From Flavobacterium lipolyticum (GTDB taxonomy: Bacteria > Bacteroidota > Bacteroidia > Flavobacteriales > Flavobacteriaceae): 64,000 nucleotides of DNA. Of the stretch, positions 38,502 to 51,236 are shown in pieces. The stretch covers positions 62,001 to 126,000 of the forward strand of contig NZ_JAJJMN010000001.1 of NCBI RefSeq assembly GCF_020905335.1. Direction: 5' to 3'. Made by a program: the position numbers and the translations under genes. Within the stretch, counting starts at the first letter, position 1. Each line of letters starts with the position of its first letter. The notes beneath the pieces were generated by a model. It was not told the origin of the DNA. It worked only from the letters and a program-made list of their open reading frames with translations, and ran no database searches.

Positions 38502-38577
38502 TGAACGCAGAAGGATTCGAACCTTCGACCGTCCCGATAAAAAACCGGGACGCACTATCCGGCTGAGCTATCCACGA
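38502..38577 (-). pseudogene. tRNA-Arg-derived pseudo-tRNA, copy D
   Basis: The hairpin differs (GTCCCG ... CGGGAC on plus), yet the stem still pairs, which points to compensatory change. Confidence 0.75.
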
Positions 38578-38624
38578 AAACTATATAAAACAAAAAAAAA
38601 CACTCGGTTAGAGTGGCTTTTTGC

Positions 38625-38782
38625 TTAATCCCCAACTTTTGAACCTGATCCGATTTTTTCTTGTTCAGATTATCTAATCTTTTTGCTTAATCCCCAACTT
38701 TTGAACCTGATCCCTTTTGAACCTGATCCGCTTTTTGCTTAATCCCCAACTTTTGAGCCTGATCCCAACTTTTGAACCTGAT
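38625..38782. repeat. Repeated AATCCCCAACTTTTGAACC words inside the array
   Basis: Three full copies (near 38627, 38687 and 38738) and two partial copies of AATCCCCAACTTTTGAACC followed by TGATCC interrupt the tRNA-Arg array. A related word lies at 33000. They look like the nested ends of a mobile or recombining element. Confidence 0.7.
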
Positions 38783-38857
38783 CCATGCACTATCCGGCTG
38801 AGCTATCCACGAAAACTATATAAAACAAAAAAACCACCCGATTAGAGTGGCTTTTTG

Positions 38858-38931
<74 letters not shown>

Positions 38932-39035
38932 AATATTTTACAACTTTAACCGTTGTTTTTTCTTTGAGAACAACTTGAGCTCTCTTTTATTCGAAAAAAA
39001 ACTTCAACTAGTACAACCAGTTGAAGTTTATTTAG

Positions 39036-39121
39036 TACTCAGAGCGGGACTTGAACCCGCACGAACATTGCTGTTCACTGGATTTTAAGTCCAGCGTGTC
39101 TACCAATTTCACCATCCGAGC
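39036..39121 (-). tRNA. tRNA-Leu (anticodon TAA)
   Basis: An 86-nt class II tRNA with a long variable arm. The anticodon loop is CTTAAAA and the D-arm TGGTGAAATTGGTAGAC is typical of Leu. Confidence 0.95.
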
Positions 39122-39127
39122 ATTATG

Positions 39128-39200
39128 TGGTACCTCCAGGGATCGAACCAGGGACACATGGATTTTCAGTCCATTGCTCTACCATCTGAGCTAAGGTACC
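39128..39200 (-). tRNA. tRNA-Phe (anticodon GAA)
   Basis: A 73-nt cloverleaf with acceptor GGTACCT/AGGTACC and anticodon loop CTGAAAA. Confidence 0.95.
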
Positions 39201-39236
39201 TTTTTTATTTAAATTTTCATTTAAACAAAATTAGAA

Positions 39237-39270
39237 TAAAAAACCCCGTTTTATTACGAACAGGGTTTTC
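39237..39270 (-). terminator. Terminator after 5S rRNA
   Basis: On the minus strand AAAACCCTGTT pairs with AACGGGGTTTT and is followed by a T run. tRNA-Phe, Leu and Arg lie beyond it, so they depend on read-through or their own promoter. Confidence 0.8.
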
Positions 39271-39276
39271 AAAGAA

Positions 39277-39383
39277 AGGCGACGACATACTCTCCCACAT
39301 AACTGCAGTACCATCTGCGCAGGCGGGCTTAACTTCTCTGTTCGGGATGGGAAGAGGTGAGCCCCGCCGCAATAACCACCTTA
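39277..39383 (-). rRNA. rrf: 5S ribosomal RNA
   Basis: The sequence contains the conserved CCCATCCCGAACAG and GAAGTTAAGC words on the minus strand and the closing GGAGAGTATGTCGTCGCC. The ends are estimated. Confidence 0.93.
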
Positions 39384-39584
39384 AGGTCATTAGTAATTAG
39401 TTATTAGCCCTTAGTAATTAGTCCCTAGACTCTTTACTAGCCACTCTTCACTAGTCACTTTCCGCGTGCGGACAATATTTTAACATACTGAGATAAAGAA
39501 ACAAATAAGACTTCACTCAGCTCTGAGCTGGAGTCGAAGAGAGAAAGTTTCCTCCCTCCGATTGCTCGGAGGGAAAAGGGTGTA

Positions 39585-42462
<2,878 letters not shown>

Positions 42463-42650
42463 TACCAATCTTGCTATAAAACAAGACCGTTTTTCTTTGT
42501 CTTTTGTTACGAATAACAAAAAACGCTTTCTACTTTCTTATTATTTTCTTATCTCAATATGTCAATGAACTTTGTTTCGCTTTAGGCTTTAAGCAATACG
42601 CTTTAAGCTTTTTAGCTTACGGCCTACAGCTTATAGCTTATAGCCCTTAG

Positions 42651-42724
42651 TGGAGAATAACGGAGTCGAACCGTTGACCTCCTGCGTGCAAGGCAGGCGC
42701 TCTAGCCAGCTGAGCTAATCCCCC
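42651..42724 (-). tRNA. tRNA-Ala (anticodon TGC)
   Basis: A 74-nt tRNA in the 16S-23S spacer with acceptor GGGGGAT/ATTCTCC and anticodon loop CTTGCAC. Confidence 0.95.
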
Positions 42725-42871
42725 ATTTTTTAGTTGTCAGTTAACAGTTCTCAGTTAACAGTACTTAAAACGGTCACTCAACCTCTAAAATTTCCTTTTA
42801 AATTAAACTTACAGTCTTTTTAGTTATTAATTATCAATTGTTAATTATCAATTGTCAATTGTTTTAAAAAG

Positions 42872-42945
42872 TAGTCCCGGGCAGACTCGAACTGCCGACC
42901 CCTACATTATCAGTGTAGTACTCTAACCAGCTGAGCTACGAGACT
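42872..42945 (-). tRNA. tRNA-Ile (anticodon GAT)
   Basis: A 74-nt tRNA in the 16S-23S spacer with acceptor AGTCTCG/CGGGACT and anticodon loop CTGATAA. Confidence 0.95.
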
Positions 42946-43069
42946 CTGTTTTTACTTAATTCTTTTCATTTTTTTAAATTAACAGCAAGAGTAATACAAT
43001 CTCCAATTCAGAGACCCATAAATAATCATCTTTTTTCCTTAACGTGCACTAGGCTAACATTAAGGCTCT

Positions 43070-44585
<1,516 letters not shown>

Positions 44586-44748
44586 ATATTTTAATATTAT
44601 ATTGCGATGAATATCTATCGGTTCTTTTCGAATCTTACGATTCTATTACTCTTATTCTTTTGTTCCGATTTTCATCGAAACGGCTGTCAATTCAATATGT
44701 CTACGAACGTGTTCTTTTTATTGTTTCGCTTATCTCTCAAAGCGGATG

Positions 44749-44779
44749 CAAAAGTAGAAAACTTATTTCTAATCGGCAA
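44749..44779 (-). promoter_or_regulatory. rRNA promoter, proximal
   Basis: On the minus strand TTG is followed after 20 bases by TACTTTTG, the Bacteroidota -33/-7 pair. Confidence 0.7.
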
Positions 44780-44874
44780 GAGTTTTTTGAAGTTTTTTTT
44801 TTAGAAAATTTCTTTTCATTTTTAACTTCCCTCCTTACCAATCTTTCAATGAACTTCCCATGTTTTGCGGGGTG

Positions 44875-44905
44875 CAAATGTAATACCCGTTTTCGAATCT
44901 CGCAA
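44875..44905 (-). promoter_or_regulatory. rRNA promoter, middle
   Basis: TTG, 20 bases, then TACATTTG on the minus strand, followed by GCACCCC. Confidence 0.7.
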
Positions 44906-44995
44906 GCTTTTTCGAATCTTTTTTTGAAAATTTCTTTTCGCCTTAACTCCTTTGCTTGTCAGTATTTCGGTGAACGTTTATCGCTGTTGCGGGTG

Positions 44996-45025
44996 CAAAA
45001 GTAGTCACTTTATCCGCTTTCACAA
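44996..45025 (-). promoter_or_regulatory. rRNA promoter, distal
   Basis: TTG, 19 bases, then TACTTTTG on the minus strand, followed by GCACCCGC, the same discriminator context as the middle promoter. Confidence 0.7.
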
Positions 45026-45562
45026 GCTTTTTCTAAACTTATTTTTAATCTTTTTTAAAACTTCTTCTTAACAGTCTGATAACACCTCTTTTACAAATTA
45101 AACTATTTTCAGGTTTGAAAGATTTTTCTTCTCTCAAATGAAACTCTTAGATACAAAGCCCCATTTTTACTGGGTTTTTACTAATCTCGCAATGACGCAA
45201 AGGCGCGAAGTTTTTGTTTTATGACCGATCTTTCCTTTGAAAACCCATCCCCTAGCCCCGATAGCAGTGGATAAAGGCTTCGACTTCGCTCAGCCGGACA
45301 AAATAACTCTTTACATTATAGTATAGAATCTCAAATACCAAGCTTCAACTTCGCTCAGCCGGACAGAAACTACTTTTCTTGCATTTTCGCTCAGCTGGAC
45401 AGAATCACTCTTTATATATAGTATAGAATCTCGAATACCAAGCTTCGACTTCGCTCAGCTGGACAAAATCACTCCTTATATTATAGTATAGAATTCCAAA
45501 CACCAAGCTTCGACTTCGCTCAGCTGGACAAAAACCACTCTTATATATAGGAACAAAAAACA
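45026..45562. other. Intergenic region upstream of the rRNA operon
   Basis: This stretch has no gene. The half nearest the rRNA promoters is AT-rich. The other half consists of the 45276-45545 repeats. Confidence 0.5.
45276..45545. repeat. Direct repeats with CTTCGACTTCGCTCAGC core
   Basis: Five imperfect copies of a core (AAGCTTCGACTTCGCTCAGC then TGGACA or CGGACA) alternate with ATATTATAGTATAGAAT spacers, giving a period of about 60-75 bases. One copy is partly degraded. Similar words recur widely in Bacteroidota intergenic DNA. Confidence 0.8.
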
Positions 45563-45592
45563 AACCCTACAGATTTTAAAACCTGTAGGGTT
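45563..45592 (-). terminator. Terminator after the 45701 lipoprotein gene
   Basis: AACCCTACAG(A/G)TTTT forms a stem with its complement. On the minus strand it is followed by a T-rich tail (TTTGTTTTTTG). Confidence 0.85.
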
Positions 45593-45700
45593 GTTACTCT
45601 ATATAAGCAGGTATTTAATTTAAACGATCAATAATTTCTTTTGTAATAAGAGTACATGCAAAATCATCTGGCTGACATGAAAAACATTGTTCTGCGAGTA

Positions 45701-46720
45701 TCATTGTTTTTGCAAATAAAGATAATCAGTAGTAGTACTGACATCACGCAATCGAACTTGAGAATTATTAAACTCAAACAACTTCCAGTTTCGATTCAAT
45801 TTATTTAGTGGCTCTGAATTAAACTCTATTTTAACTTCTCTAACCCCATTTTGCAATGTGCTTTCCCATTGTCCAGTTTGTGATGCCGCTCCTTTAGTAG
45901 CCACTACAGATTTGTCACTTTTAAAAACAAATGAATAACCTGTATAAGAGGGCGTCTTTTCTGAATCATCAAAAAAATATGGTATCTCCCAACTCCCCTT
46001 TGTTATGGTTTGCACAAAATCGAGTGTTACAAGATTATTTTCAGGAGCATTGTCAATGGCATATTTTATTGCATTCTCGAACTCTAAATTATTCGCAATT
46101 GATTTTGTTTGATTATTATAATCTGCTATCGAAATGGGATATCTTAATGAGATATACTGACTGCTATTCAAATTTTTTATAAAATTGAAGAAAGCCTGAT
46201 CACTAATAATAGAAACAGAACTTGCAATTTGATTTGAACTGTTATAGCTATTAATCGTTATGGGATAATTAATGTTTAGTCCATTAATTTTAGACAACAA
46301 ATCAGGGTTAAGATTCCAATAGTCGATTAAAGCTTTGAAGTCAGATTCAGCTGGTATGTTTTTTTCAATGTAATTATAATATACCATTTTTACAGGAAAA
46401 TCTATTTTAACAATATCATCATCATATGCATTTGCATTTATATTGTCTGTGACTTTTTTATAATCGGCAGTGGAATTTATAGCAATTTTTACATTGTTAA
46501 CCGTAACGGTATATGGCAACCTAATGGTACAATAACTCGATCCGTCGATCACATTATCCTGAACTGTTTGTACCATTGCAACCCTTTGCAGATAAGTAGC
46601 AAGTGGCGAAACATTTGTGACTGTTCCTTGTGCCGTATCGTCTTTCTCGTCTGTTTCGCTCTGACAAGACAATAAGAACAAGAGGACCACTATAGATAAA
46701 TATTTTTTTAAAGGGAACAT
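45701..46720 (-). CDS. Surface lipoprotein with internal repeats, ECF regulon member
   Basis: This 339-aa protein has a lipoprotein signal (MFPLKKYLSIVVLLFLLSC, Cys19). The acidic QSETDEKDD after the Cys fits the surface-export signal of Bacteroidota lipoproteins. The body carries about four related beta segments (IRLPYTVTVN, IDFPVKMVYYN, INYPITINSYN, LRYPISIADYN), each about 55-65 residues apart. The C-terminal about 90 residues form a lipocalin-like or beta-sandwich region with WESTLQNGVREVKIEF. The function is unknown. Its start is preceded by a GTAGGGTAA-N14-GTTTTA motif (46844-46872), shared with the fecR unit, so it is probably controlled by the ECF sigma factor encoded divergently next to it. 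Confidence 0.8.
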   Translation of the reverse strand: MFPLKKYLSIVVLLFLLSCQSETDEKDDTAQGTVTNVSPLATYLQRVAMVQTVQDNVIDGSSYCTIRLPYTVTVNNVKIAINSTADYKKVTDNINANAYDDDIVKIDFPVKMVYYNYIEKNIPAESDFKALIDYWNLNPDLLSKINGLNINYPITINSYNSSNQIASSVSIISDQAFFNFIKNLNSSQYISLRYPISIADYNNQTKSIANNLEFENAIKYAIDNAPENNLVTLDFVQTITKGSWEIPYFFDDSEKTPSYTGYSFVFKSDKSVVATKGAASQTGQWESTLQNGVREVKIEFNSEPLNKLNRNWKLFEFNNSQVRLRDVSTTTDYLYLQKQ

Positions 46721-46843
46721 ACTTATATTTTTACAAAGGTAACAAAAATTCAGAATTTGTTTTCTAATAAATCCTCGTCAGGGACTTCCATTTCATTTTA
46801 TAAAACATTAATTATCAACAGAAATCAATATTTCCTGTTTGTA

Positions 46844-46872
46844 TAAAACAATCAGCTTTGCTTTTACCCTAC
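46844..46872 (-). promoter_or_regulatory. Candidate ECF promoter P1 (to lipoprotein gene)
   Basis: Minus-strand GTAGGGTAA (46872-46864), 14 bases, then GTTTTA (46849-46844). The G-to-G distance is 23, as in known ECF promoters. It lies about 120 bases before the lipoprotein start. Confidence 0.7.
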
Positions 46873-46888
46873 TTAAACCAAAAACAAA

Positions 46889-46896
46889 TACTTTTG
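46889..46896 (+). promoter_or_regulatory. Candidate housekeeping -7 element of the sigma gene
   Basis: TACTTTTG fits TAnnTTTG and lies 23 bases before the sigma-factor ATG. No properly spaced TTG was found. The sigma gene itself has no GTAGGGTAA motif in its direction. Confidence 0.4.
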
Positions 46897-46919
46897 CAAG
46901 GTAACAACTGAAAAACGAA

Positions 46920-47435
46920 ATGCCACAAAAAAACCAATCCAATACTTGCGACGAAATGATCTTTTCGAATTTTTTTAAAAGTCACATAAAGGCACTTCGC
47001 AATTTTCTTTTTTACAAATTTGGCAATATCGATCAAGCAGAAGATTTAGCCCAGGAGGCATTTGTAAAACTTTGGCAAAACTGCGCTTCGGTACCGCTGG
47101 AAAAAGCAAAATCATACCTCTATACGATTGCCAATAATAGCAGTCTCAACGCAATTGCACATCAAAAAGTTGTTTTGAGATATGAGAAAAACTTCAGCGG
47201 CTTAGATAAAACAAATGAAAATCCGGAATATATTCTGGAAGAGAAACAATTTCAAGCTAAACTTTTGAAAGCCATTGAAAATTTAAACGAAAAACAACGT
47301 ATCGCTTTTCTGATGCATCGAATTGACGGAAAAAAATACAGCGAAATTGCCATAGCGTTAGATATTAGCATAAAGGCAGTTGAAAAACGTATTCATCTAG
47401 CTTTGTTAAGCTTACGCAAAGAAATTGATTTATAG
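46920..47435 (+). CDS. ECF RNA polymerase sigma factor (FecI type)
   Basis: This 171-aa protein has region 2 (about 13-75) with the DQAEDLAQEAFVKLW helix and region 4 (about 110-168) with the HTH YSEIAIALDISIKAVEKRIH. It lacks region 3, as ECF factors do. FecI-type factors are activated by a TonB receptor through FecR. The fecR and receptor genes follow directly, and four matching promoter motifs surround the unit. Confidence 0.93.
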   Translation: MPQKNQSNTCDEMIFSNFFKSHIKALRNFLFYKFGNIDQAEDLAQEAFVKLWQNCASVPLEKAKSYLYTIANNSSLNAIAHQKVVLRYEKNFSGLDKTNENPEYILEEKQFQAKLLKAIENLNEKQRIAFLMHRIDGKKYSEIAIALDISIKAVEKRIHLALLSLRKEIDL

Positions 47436-47437
47436 AA

Positions 47438-47466
47438 GTAGGGTAAATTTAGATTCAATTGTTTTA
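47438..47466 (+). promoter_or_regulatory. Candidate ECF promoter P2 (to fecR-receptor operon)
   Basis: GTAGGGTAA, 14 bases, then GTTTTA at 47461-47466. It is 20 bases before the fecR ATG and begins three bases after the sigma stop. Confidence 0.7.
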
Positions 47467-47485
47467 ACAACATAATACCAGCATA

Positions 47486-48385
47486 ATGAAAAAAAATCGC
47501 TTATTAGCAAAATGGCTTAACAATGATTTATCTCAAGATGAATTAGCTGAATTTGAAGCAAGTCCCGATTTTGAAAAATACCAAAAAATCAAGAATTATA
47601 CTACTCACTTAGAAGTAGGTGATTTGGATGAAAATGCCATGCTATCTAACATACTGAATCAGAAAAAGGCAACTCCAAAAGTAATTCCGCTACGCAAAAA
47701 CTGGATGTTTCGAGCTGCCGCTGTCTTTGTGTTGGTACTCGGAATTACGTTTGTTATGAAACTTTTGATTCCTCAGACTCAAACCGCAAATTTTGGAGAG
47801 AAAACCACTTTTTCGTTACCCGATAATTCTGAAGTAGTCCTAAACTCCGGTTCTGAAATAAGGTATAAAAAATGGAACTGGACCAACAACAGACACCTTG
47901 AATTAAAAGGAGAAGCTTATTTTAAGGTGGCCAAAGGCCAACGATTTGAAGTACAGACCAGCCTGGGAAAAGTATCCGTTTTAGGAACTCAATTTAATGT
48001 TAAGGTAAGAAAAAACAAGTTTGATGTCGTTTGTTATGAAGGACGTGTAAGAGTGAATTATGCAAACACTCAAATTGTGTTAACTCACGGACAAAGCGTT
48101 AATTTTGAAAATGGCAAACAGGTAAACACCACTATAAACTCGTTAAAACCCGAATGGATTGACAATCAAATATATTTCTACCAAGAAAACATTAGAACGA
48201 TACTGGACGAAGTTGAAAGACAATACAACATTACAATCGAACTAAATACAAAAGATACCACCTCTCTATTTACCGGAAAATTACCCGCTAAGGATTTAAA
48301 TACAGCGATACAAATTATTAGTACAACCTATCATTTAGAGGCTAAAAAAGTCTCCAAAAATAAGATAATATTTGACGAGAAATAA
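47486..48385 (+). CDS. FecR family anti-sigma/transmembrane signal protein
   Basis: This is a 299-aa protein. A cytoplasmic sigma-binding segment (about 1-70) precedes one membrane helix at about 73-95 (AAAVFVLVLGITFVMKLLI). The FecR domain (about 98-200) follows with VVLNSGSEIRYK and GEAYFKVAKGQRF, and a DUF4974-like C-terminal domain (about 225-295) receives the receptor signal. It carries the outer-membrane signal to the ECF factor. The receptor gene starts directly after its stop. Confidence 0.93.
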   Translation: MKKNRLLAKWLNNDLSQDELAEFEASPDFEKYQKIKNYTTHLEVGDLDENAMLSNILNQKKATPKVIPLRKNWMFRAAAVFVLVLGITFVMKLLIPQTQTANFGEKTTFSLPDNSEVVLNSGSEIRYKKWNWTNNRHLELKGEAYFKVAKGQRFEVQTSLGKVSVLGTQFNVKVRKNKFDVVCYEGRVRVNYANTQIVLTHGQSVNFENGKQVNTTINSLKPEWIDNQIYFYQENIRTILDEVERQYNITIELNTKDTTSLFTGKLPAKDLNTAIQIISTTYHLEAKKVSKNKIIFDEK

Positions 48386-50920
48386 ATGTCATTCTCCAAA
48401 CGGTTTCATTTTTTGTTTTTTATATTTTTTCTTGTCCTGAATGTTTTCTCTCAAGACAAAGGAAAAGCTGTGCCTTTTAAAAAAATTATAGCGACTATTG
48501 AAAAACAACATAAGGTAAGCTTCAATTACACAGAAGACAATATTAGCGGTCTACAACTAAATCCTCCTAAAAAATCGCTTACTTTAGATGAGAAACTACA
48601 ATATCTGACAGAAAAAACGAATCTGTCGTTTGAAAACATAGAAAACCAATTTATCAATATTTATAAAAACGAAACCGAAGTCCCACTAATTTGTGGTTAT
48701 GTTTTTTCTAATGACACTAAAAAACCTATTGAAAATGCCAATGTTAACCTGCTTAACAAAACTCAGGTTTCAACCGATTCCAATGGCTACTTTGAATTTA
48801 AAAAAGACTCCAAAAGCACCCTTCTGGTCAGTCATGTTGGCTTTATCACCAAAAAAATTGTAGTCAATAATTCCTCTTTCAAAAATTGCCTGCACATAAC
48901 ATTAGAGTCTGAAATAACAGAGCTTCAAGAAATTAAAGCCAATGCTATTTTAGCTTCAGGGATTTCAAAAAGCCCGGACGGATCTTTTGAAATTAAACCT
49001 AAGAAATTTGGTATTCTACCAGGACTTATAGAACCTGATGCTTTGCAAACCATGCAGCAAATTCCAGGTGTCAACAGTCTTGACGAAAGTGTTTCCAGCA
49101 TTAACGTACGCGGTGGCACTCACGATCAGAATTTATTTTTATGGAATGGCATACGAATGTTCCAAACCGGACATTTTTTTGGCTTAATATCTGTTTTTAA
49201 CCCCAATTTAGCACATACCATTTCTATTTACAAAAACGGGAGCTCTGCATTCTACGGTGAGAGTGTGTCCAGCGTTGTAGCCATTTCCTCTACTCCTGAA
49301 ACAATTGAAAAAAATACTTTTAGCGCCGGAATCAATATGATAAACGCTGATGTTTACGCGAAGTACAATCTTTCCAAAAAGAGTTCTATCGAAATTTCGG
49401 CACGTAAATCGATTACCGATTTTGTAGAAACCCCAACCTATAAGGAATATTTTAATAAAGTATTTCAAAACACTACGATCACCGACTTTTCAGAAAAACA
49501 AAATATAAATTATCGCAGTGATAAAAAATTTAACTTTTATGATGCTACCTTAAAATATACGCACAAAATAGGTGCTAAAGATCAAATTGTACTCGATTTA
49601 ATTACGATTAAAGACAACCTGGAAGTTTTTCAAAGTGCAACGGTATACAACATGAACAAATCGGAAAACAATGTTTTACGCCAACAAAATTATGGCGGAA
49701 ATTTGTCGTGGAAAAGAAACTGGAACAACTATAATACAACCAAAATTAATGTTTATAATTCGGCTTATGAACTTTTGGCCAACCAAAAAACGACTATTGG
49801 AGATCAAATCGTGATTCAGGAGAATACGGTGAATAATAACGGAATTAATCTGGAAAACCACCATATTATCAACTCCCGATTTAGCTTTAGCGATGGCTAT
49901 CAGTTCAACGAGATTGGTGTTGCTAATTTAGAACAAGTAACTAATCCAGATTTTTATCGTAAAGTAAAAGATGTACTAAAAACCCATGCGTTAATTTTAG
50001 AAGGAAAATACAACGACACACTTTCCCGAATCTATTTTAAAGCAGGGGCTCGTCTTAATTATATTGAAAAATTTAAAAAATACAATATTGAACCTCGCAT
50101 TCAATTTAATTATGGCATCAACAAGAGTTTAAATTTAGAACTGCTGGCTGAGTTAAAAAGCCAAAATTCGCAGCAAATTATTGATTTGCAAAAAGATTAT
50201 TTTGGTATCGAAAAAAGACGCTGGATTGTTTCGAACAATTCAACCATTCCCATTCAAAGGAGTAAACAAGTTTCTTTAAATTTATTCTACAAAAAGAACA
50301 ACTGGCTACTGGATATAGAAAATTTCTACAAAAAAGTATCGGGAATTATAACCTCGAGTCAGGGTTTTCAGAATCAATTGGAATTTGTTCGAATGACTGG
50401 TGATTATGAGGTTTTTGGAACTGAAATGTTGGTTCAGAAAAAAATGAATCACTTTTTAACCTGGTTGAGTTATACATATAACCACAATAATTATTATTTC
50501 TCCAATTTTGAACCTCCAAGTTTTCCCAACAATTTTGAGGTAATGCATACGGTATCGTGGGCAGGAATTTACGAAAAGAACAATTTCAAAATAGCCCTGG
50601 GTACAAAATGGTCGTCCGGCAGACCAAAAACCTCGCCTGATTTTTCGCAAATTAATCTCTCAGATCCTGTATTGGTGTACAACAAACCAAACAATACCAA
50701 TGTCCATATTTTTTCACAAGTTAACATTTCCTCTACGTACAAGTGGGAAACTACAAATGGAATTCAATACAAACTAGGTTTGTCGATTCTAAATATCCTA
50801 AACCGAAAGAATGAAATCAGTGAATATTACAGAGTAAGCTCTTTAACTAATTCTATAGAAGAAGTTGAAACTTTCTCATTGCAAAGAACTCCAAACATGA
50901 GTTTTAGAGTTTCATTCTAA
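48386..50920 (+). CDS. TonB-dependent receptor with STN signalling domain
   Basis: This 844-aa protein has a signal peptide to about residue 24, an STN domain (about 30-92), a CarboxypepD_reg-like domain (about 97-178), a plug with VNSLDESVSSINVRGGTHDQ (about 225-250), and a beta-barrel to the terminal Phe (FRVSF). The STN domain signals to FecR when ligand is bound. No SusD partner is present, so polysaccharide uptake is unlikely. Iron, heme or another chelate is possible. It is directly downstream of fecR, with no gap. Confidence 0.92.
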   Translation: MSFSKRFHFLFFIFFLVLNVFSQDKGKAVPFKKIIATIEKQHKVSFNYTEDNISGLQLNPPKKSLTLDEKLQYLTEKTNLSFENIENQFINIYKNETEVPLICGYVFSNDTKKPIENANVNLLNKTQVSTDSNGYFEFKKDSKSTLLVSHVGFITKKIVVNNSSFKNCLHITLESEITELQEIKANAILASGISKSPDGSFEIKPKKFGILPGLIEPDALQTMQQIPGVNSLDESVSSINVRGGTHDQNLFLWNGIRMFQTGHFFGLISVFNPNLAHTISIYKNGSSAFYGESVSSVVAISSTPETIEKNTFSAGINMINADVYAKYNLSKKSSIEISARKSITDFVETPTYKEYFNKVFQNTTITDFSEKQNINYRSDKKFNFYDATLKYTHKIGAKDQIVLDLITIKDNLEVFQSATVYNMNKSENNVLRQQNYGGNLSWKRNWNNYNTTKINVYNSAYELLANQKTTIGDQIVIQENTVNNNGINLENHHIINSRFSFSDGYQFNEIGVANLEQVTNPDFYRKVKDVLKTHALILEGKYNDTLSRIYFKAGARLNYIEKFKKYNIEPRIQFNYGINKSLNLELLAELKSQNSQQIIDLQKDYFGIEKRRWIVSNNSTIPIQRSKQVSLNLFYKKNNWLLDIENFYKKVSGIITSSQGFQNQLEFVRMTGDYEVFGTEMLVQKKMNHFLTWLSYTYNHNNYYFSNFEPPSFPNNFEVMHTVSWAGIYEKNNFKIALGTKWSSGRPKTSPDFSQINLSDPVLVYNKPNNTNVHIFSQVNISSTYKWETTNGIQYKLGLSILNILNRKNEISEYYRVSSLTNSIEEVETFSLQRTPNMSFRVSF

Positions 50921-51236
50921 CCTTATTCCACAAGGTCTACCTAAAATTACTTTTTCTTTTTTTTCATAAAACAACATTTCTTTGGTAGGGTAACCTTTAT
51001 CAAAGCTGTTTTACTATTGAATCTTATCAAAAAAAATAAAAAGTGACTTTAGGAAACAACTTCATCCAATACCATTTAGCGTATTTTTTCTATGACAGTT
51101 CATAGACATCAAATTCATTACGCGAATTACCTACCCAAAGCAAGTACCTCTTGCTGATATCTGGACATTATAATAAAACACTTTACTAAAGATGTAAAGC
51201 ACATTTCCCACTTCATATAACCTAAATTAAAAAACC
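50921..51236. other. Intergenic region with ECF promoter P3
   Basis: 316 bases. Apart from the promoter at 50985 it holds a long leader of about 220 bases before the lipoprotein ATG. No coding frame is seen. The leader is longer than for the other regulon promoters. Confidence 0.5.
50985..51013 (+). promoter_or_regulatory. Candidate ECF promoter P3 (to COG4315 lipoprotein)
   Basis: GTAGGGTAA, 14 bases, then GTTTTA. It shares AAAGCTGTTTTACTA and a following ATC/CTATCAAAAAAA stretch with P4, so the two may be a duplication. Confidence 0.7.

Larger units (their letters stand above)
38143..38620 (-). repeat. Tandem array of tRNA-Arg-derived units with terminators
   Basis: Four units with a spacing of 119-120 bases each hold a degenerate tRNA-Arg copy on the minus strand followed by a Rho-independent terminator (CCACTCTAATCGAGTGG-type stem, T tail). 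The T-arm region matches the true tRNA-Arg at 38858. The anticodon arm is replaced by a stem of CCCGAT/ATCGGG type. Frames read across this region (RRRIRTFDRPDK-like peptides) are artefacts. Confidence 0.85.

Noticed and set aside
38143..38620. CRISPR array suggestion from the regular 120-bp spacing
   Set aside because: The units are tRNA-Arg-derived and contain terminators, and there are no spacers.
38371..38628. 85-codon frame across the tRNA-Arg array, with RRRIRTFDRPDK-type repeats
   Set aside because: It is the translation of the tandem pseudo-tRNA units on the wrong strand, not a protein.
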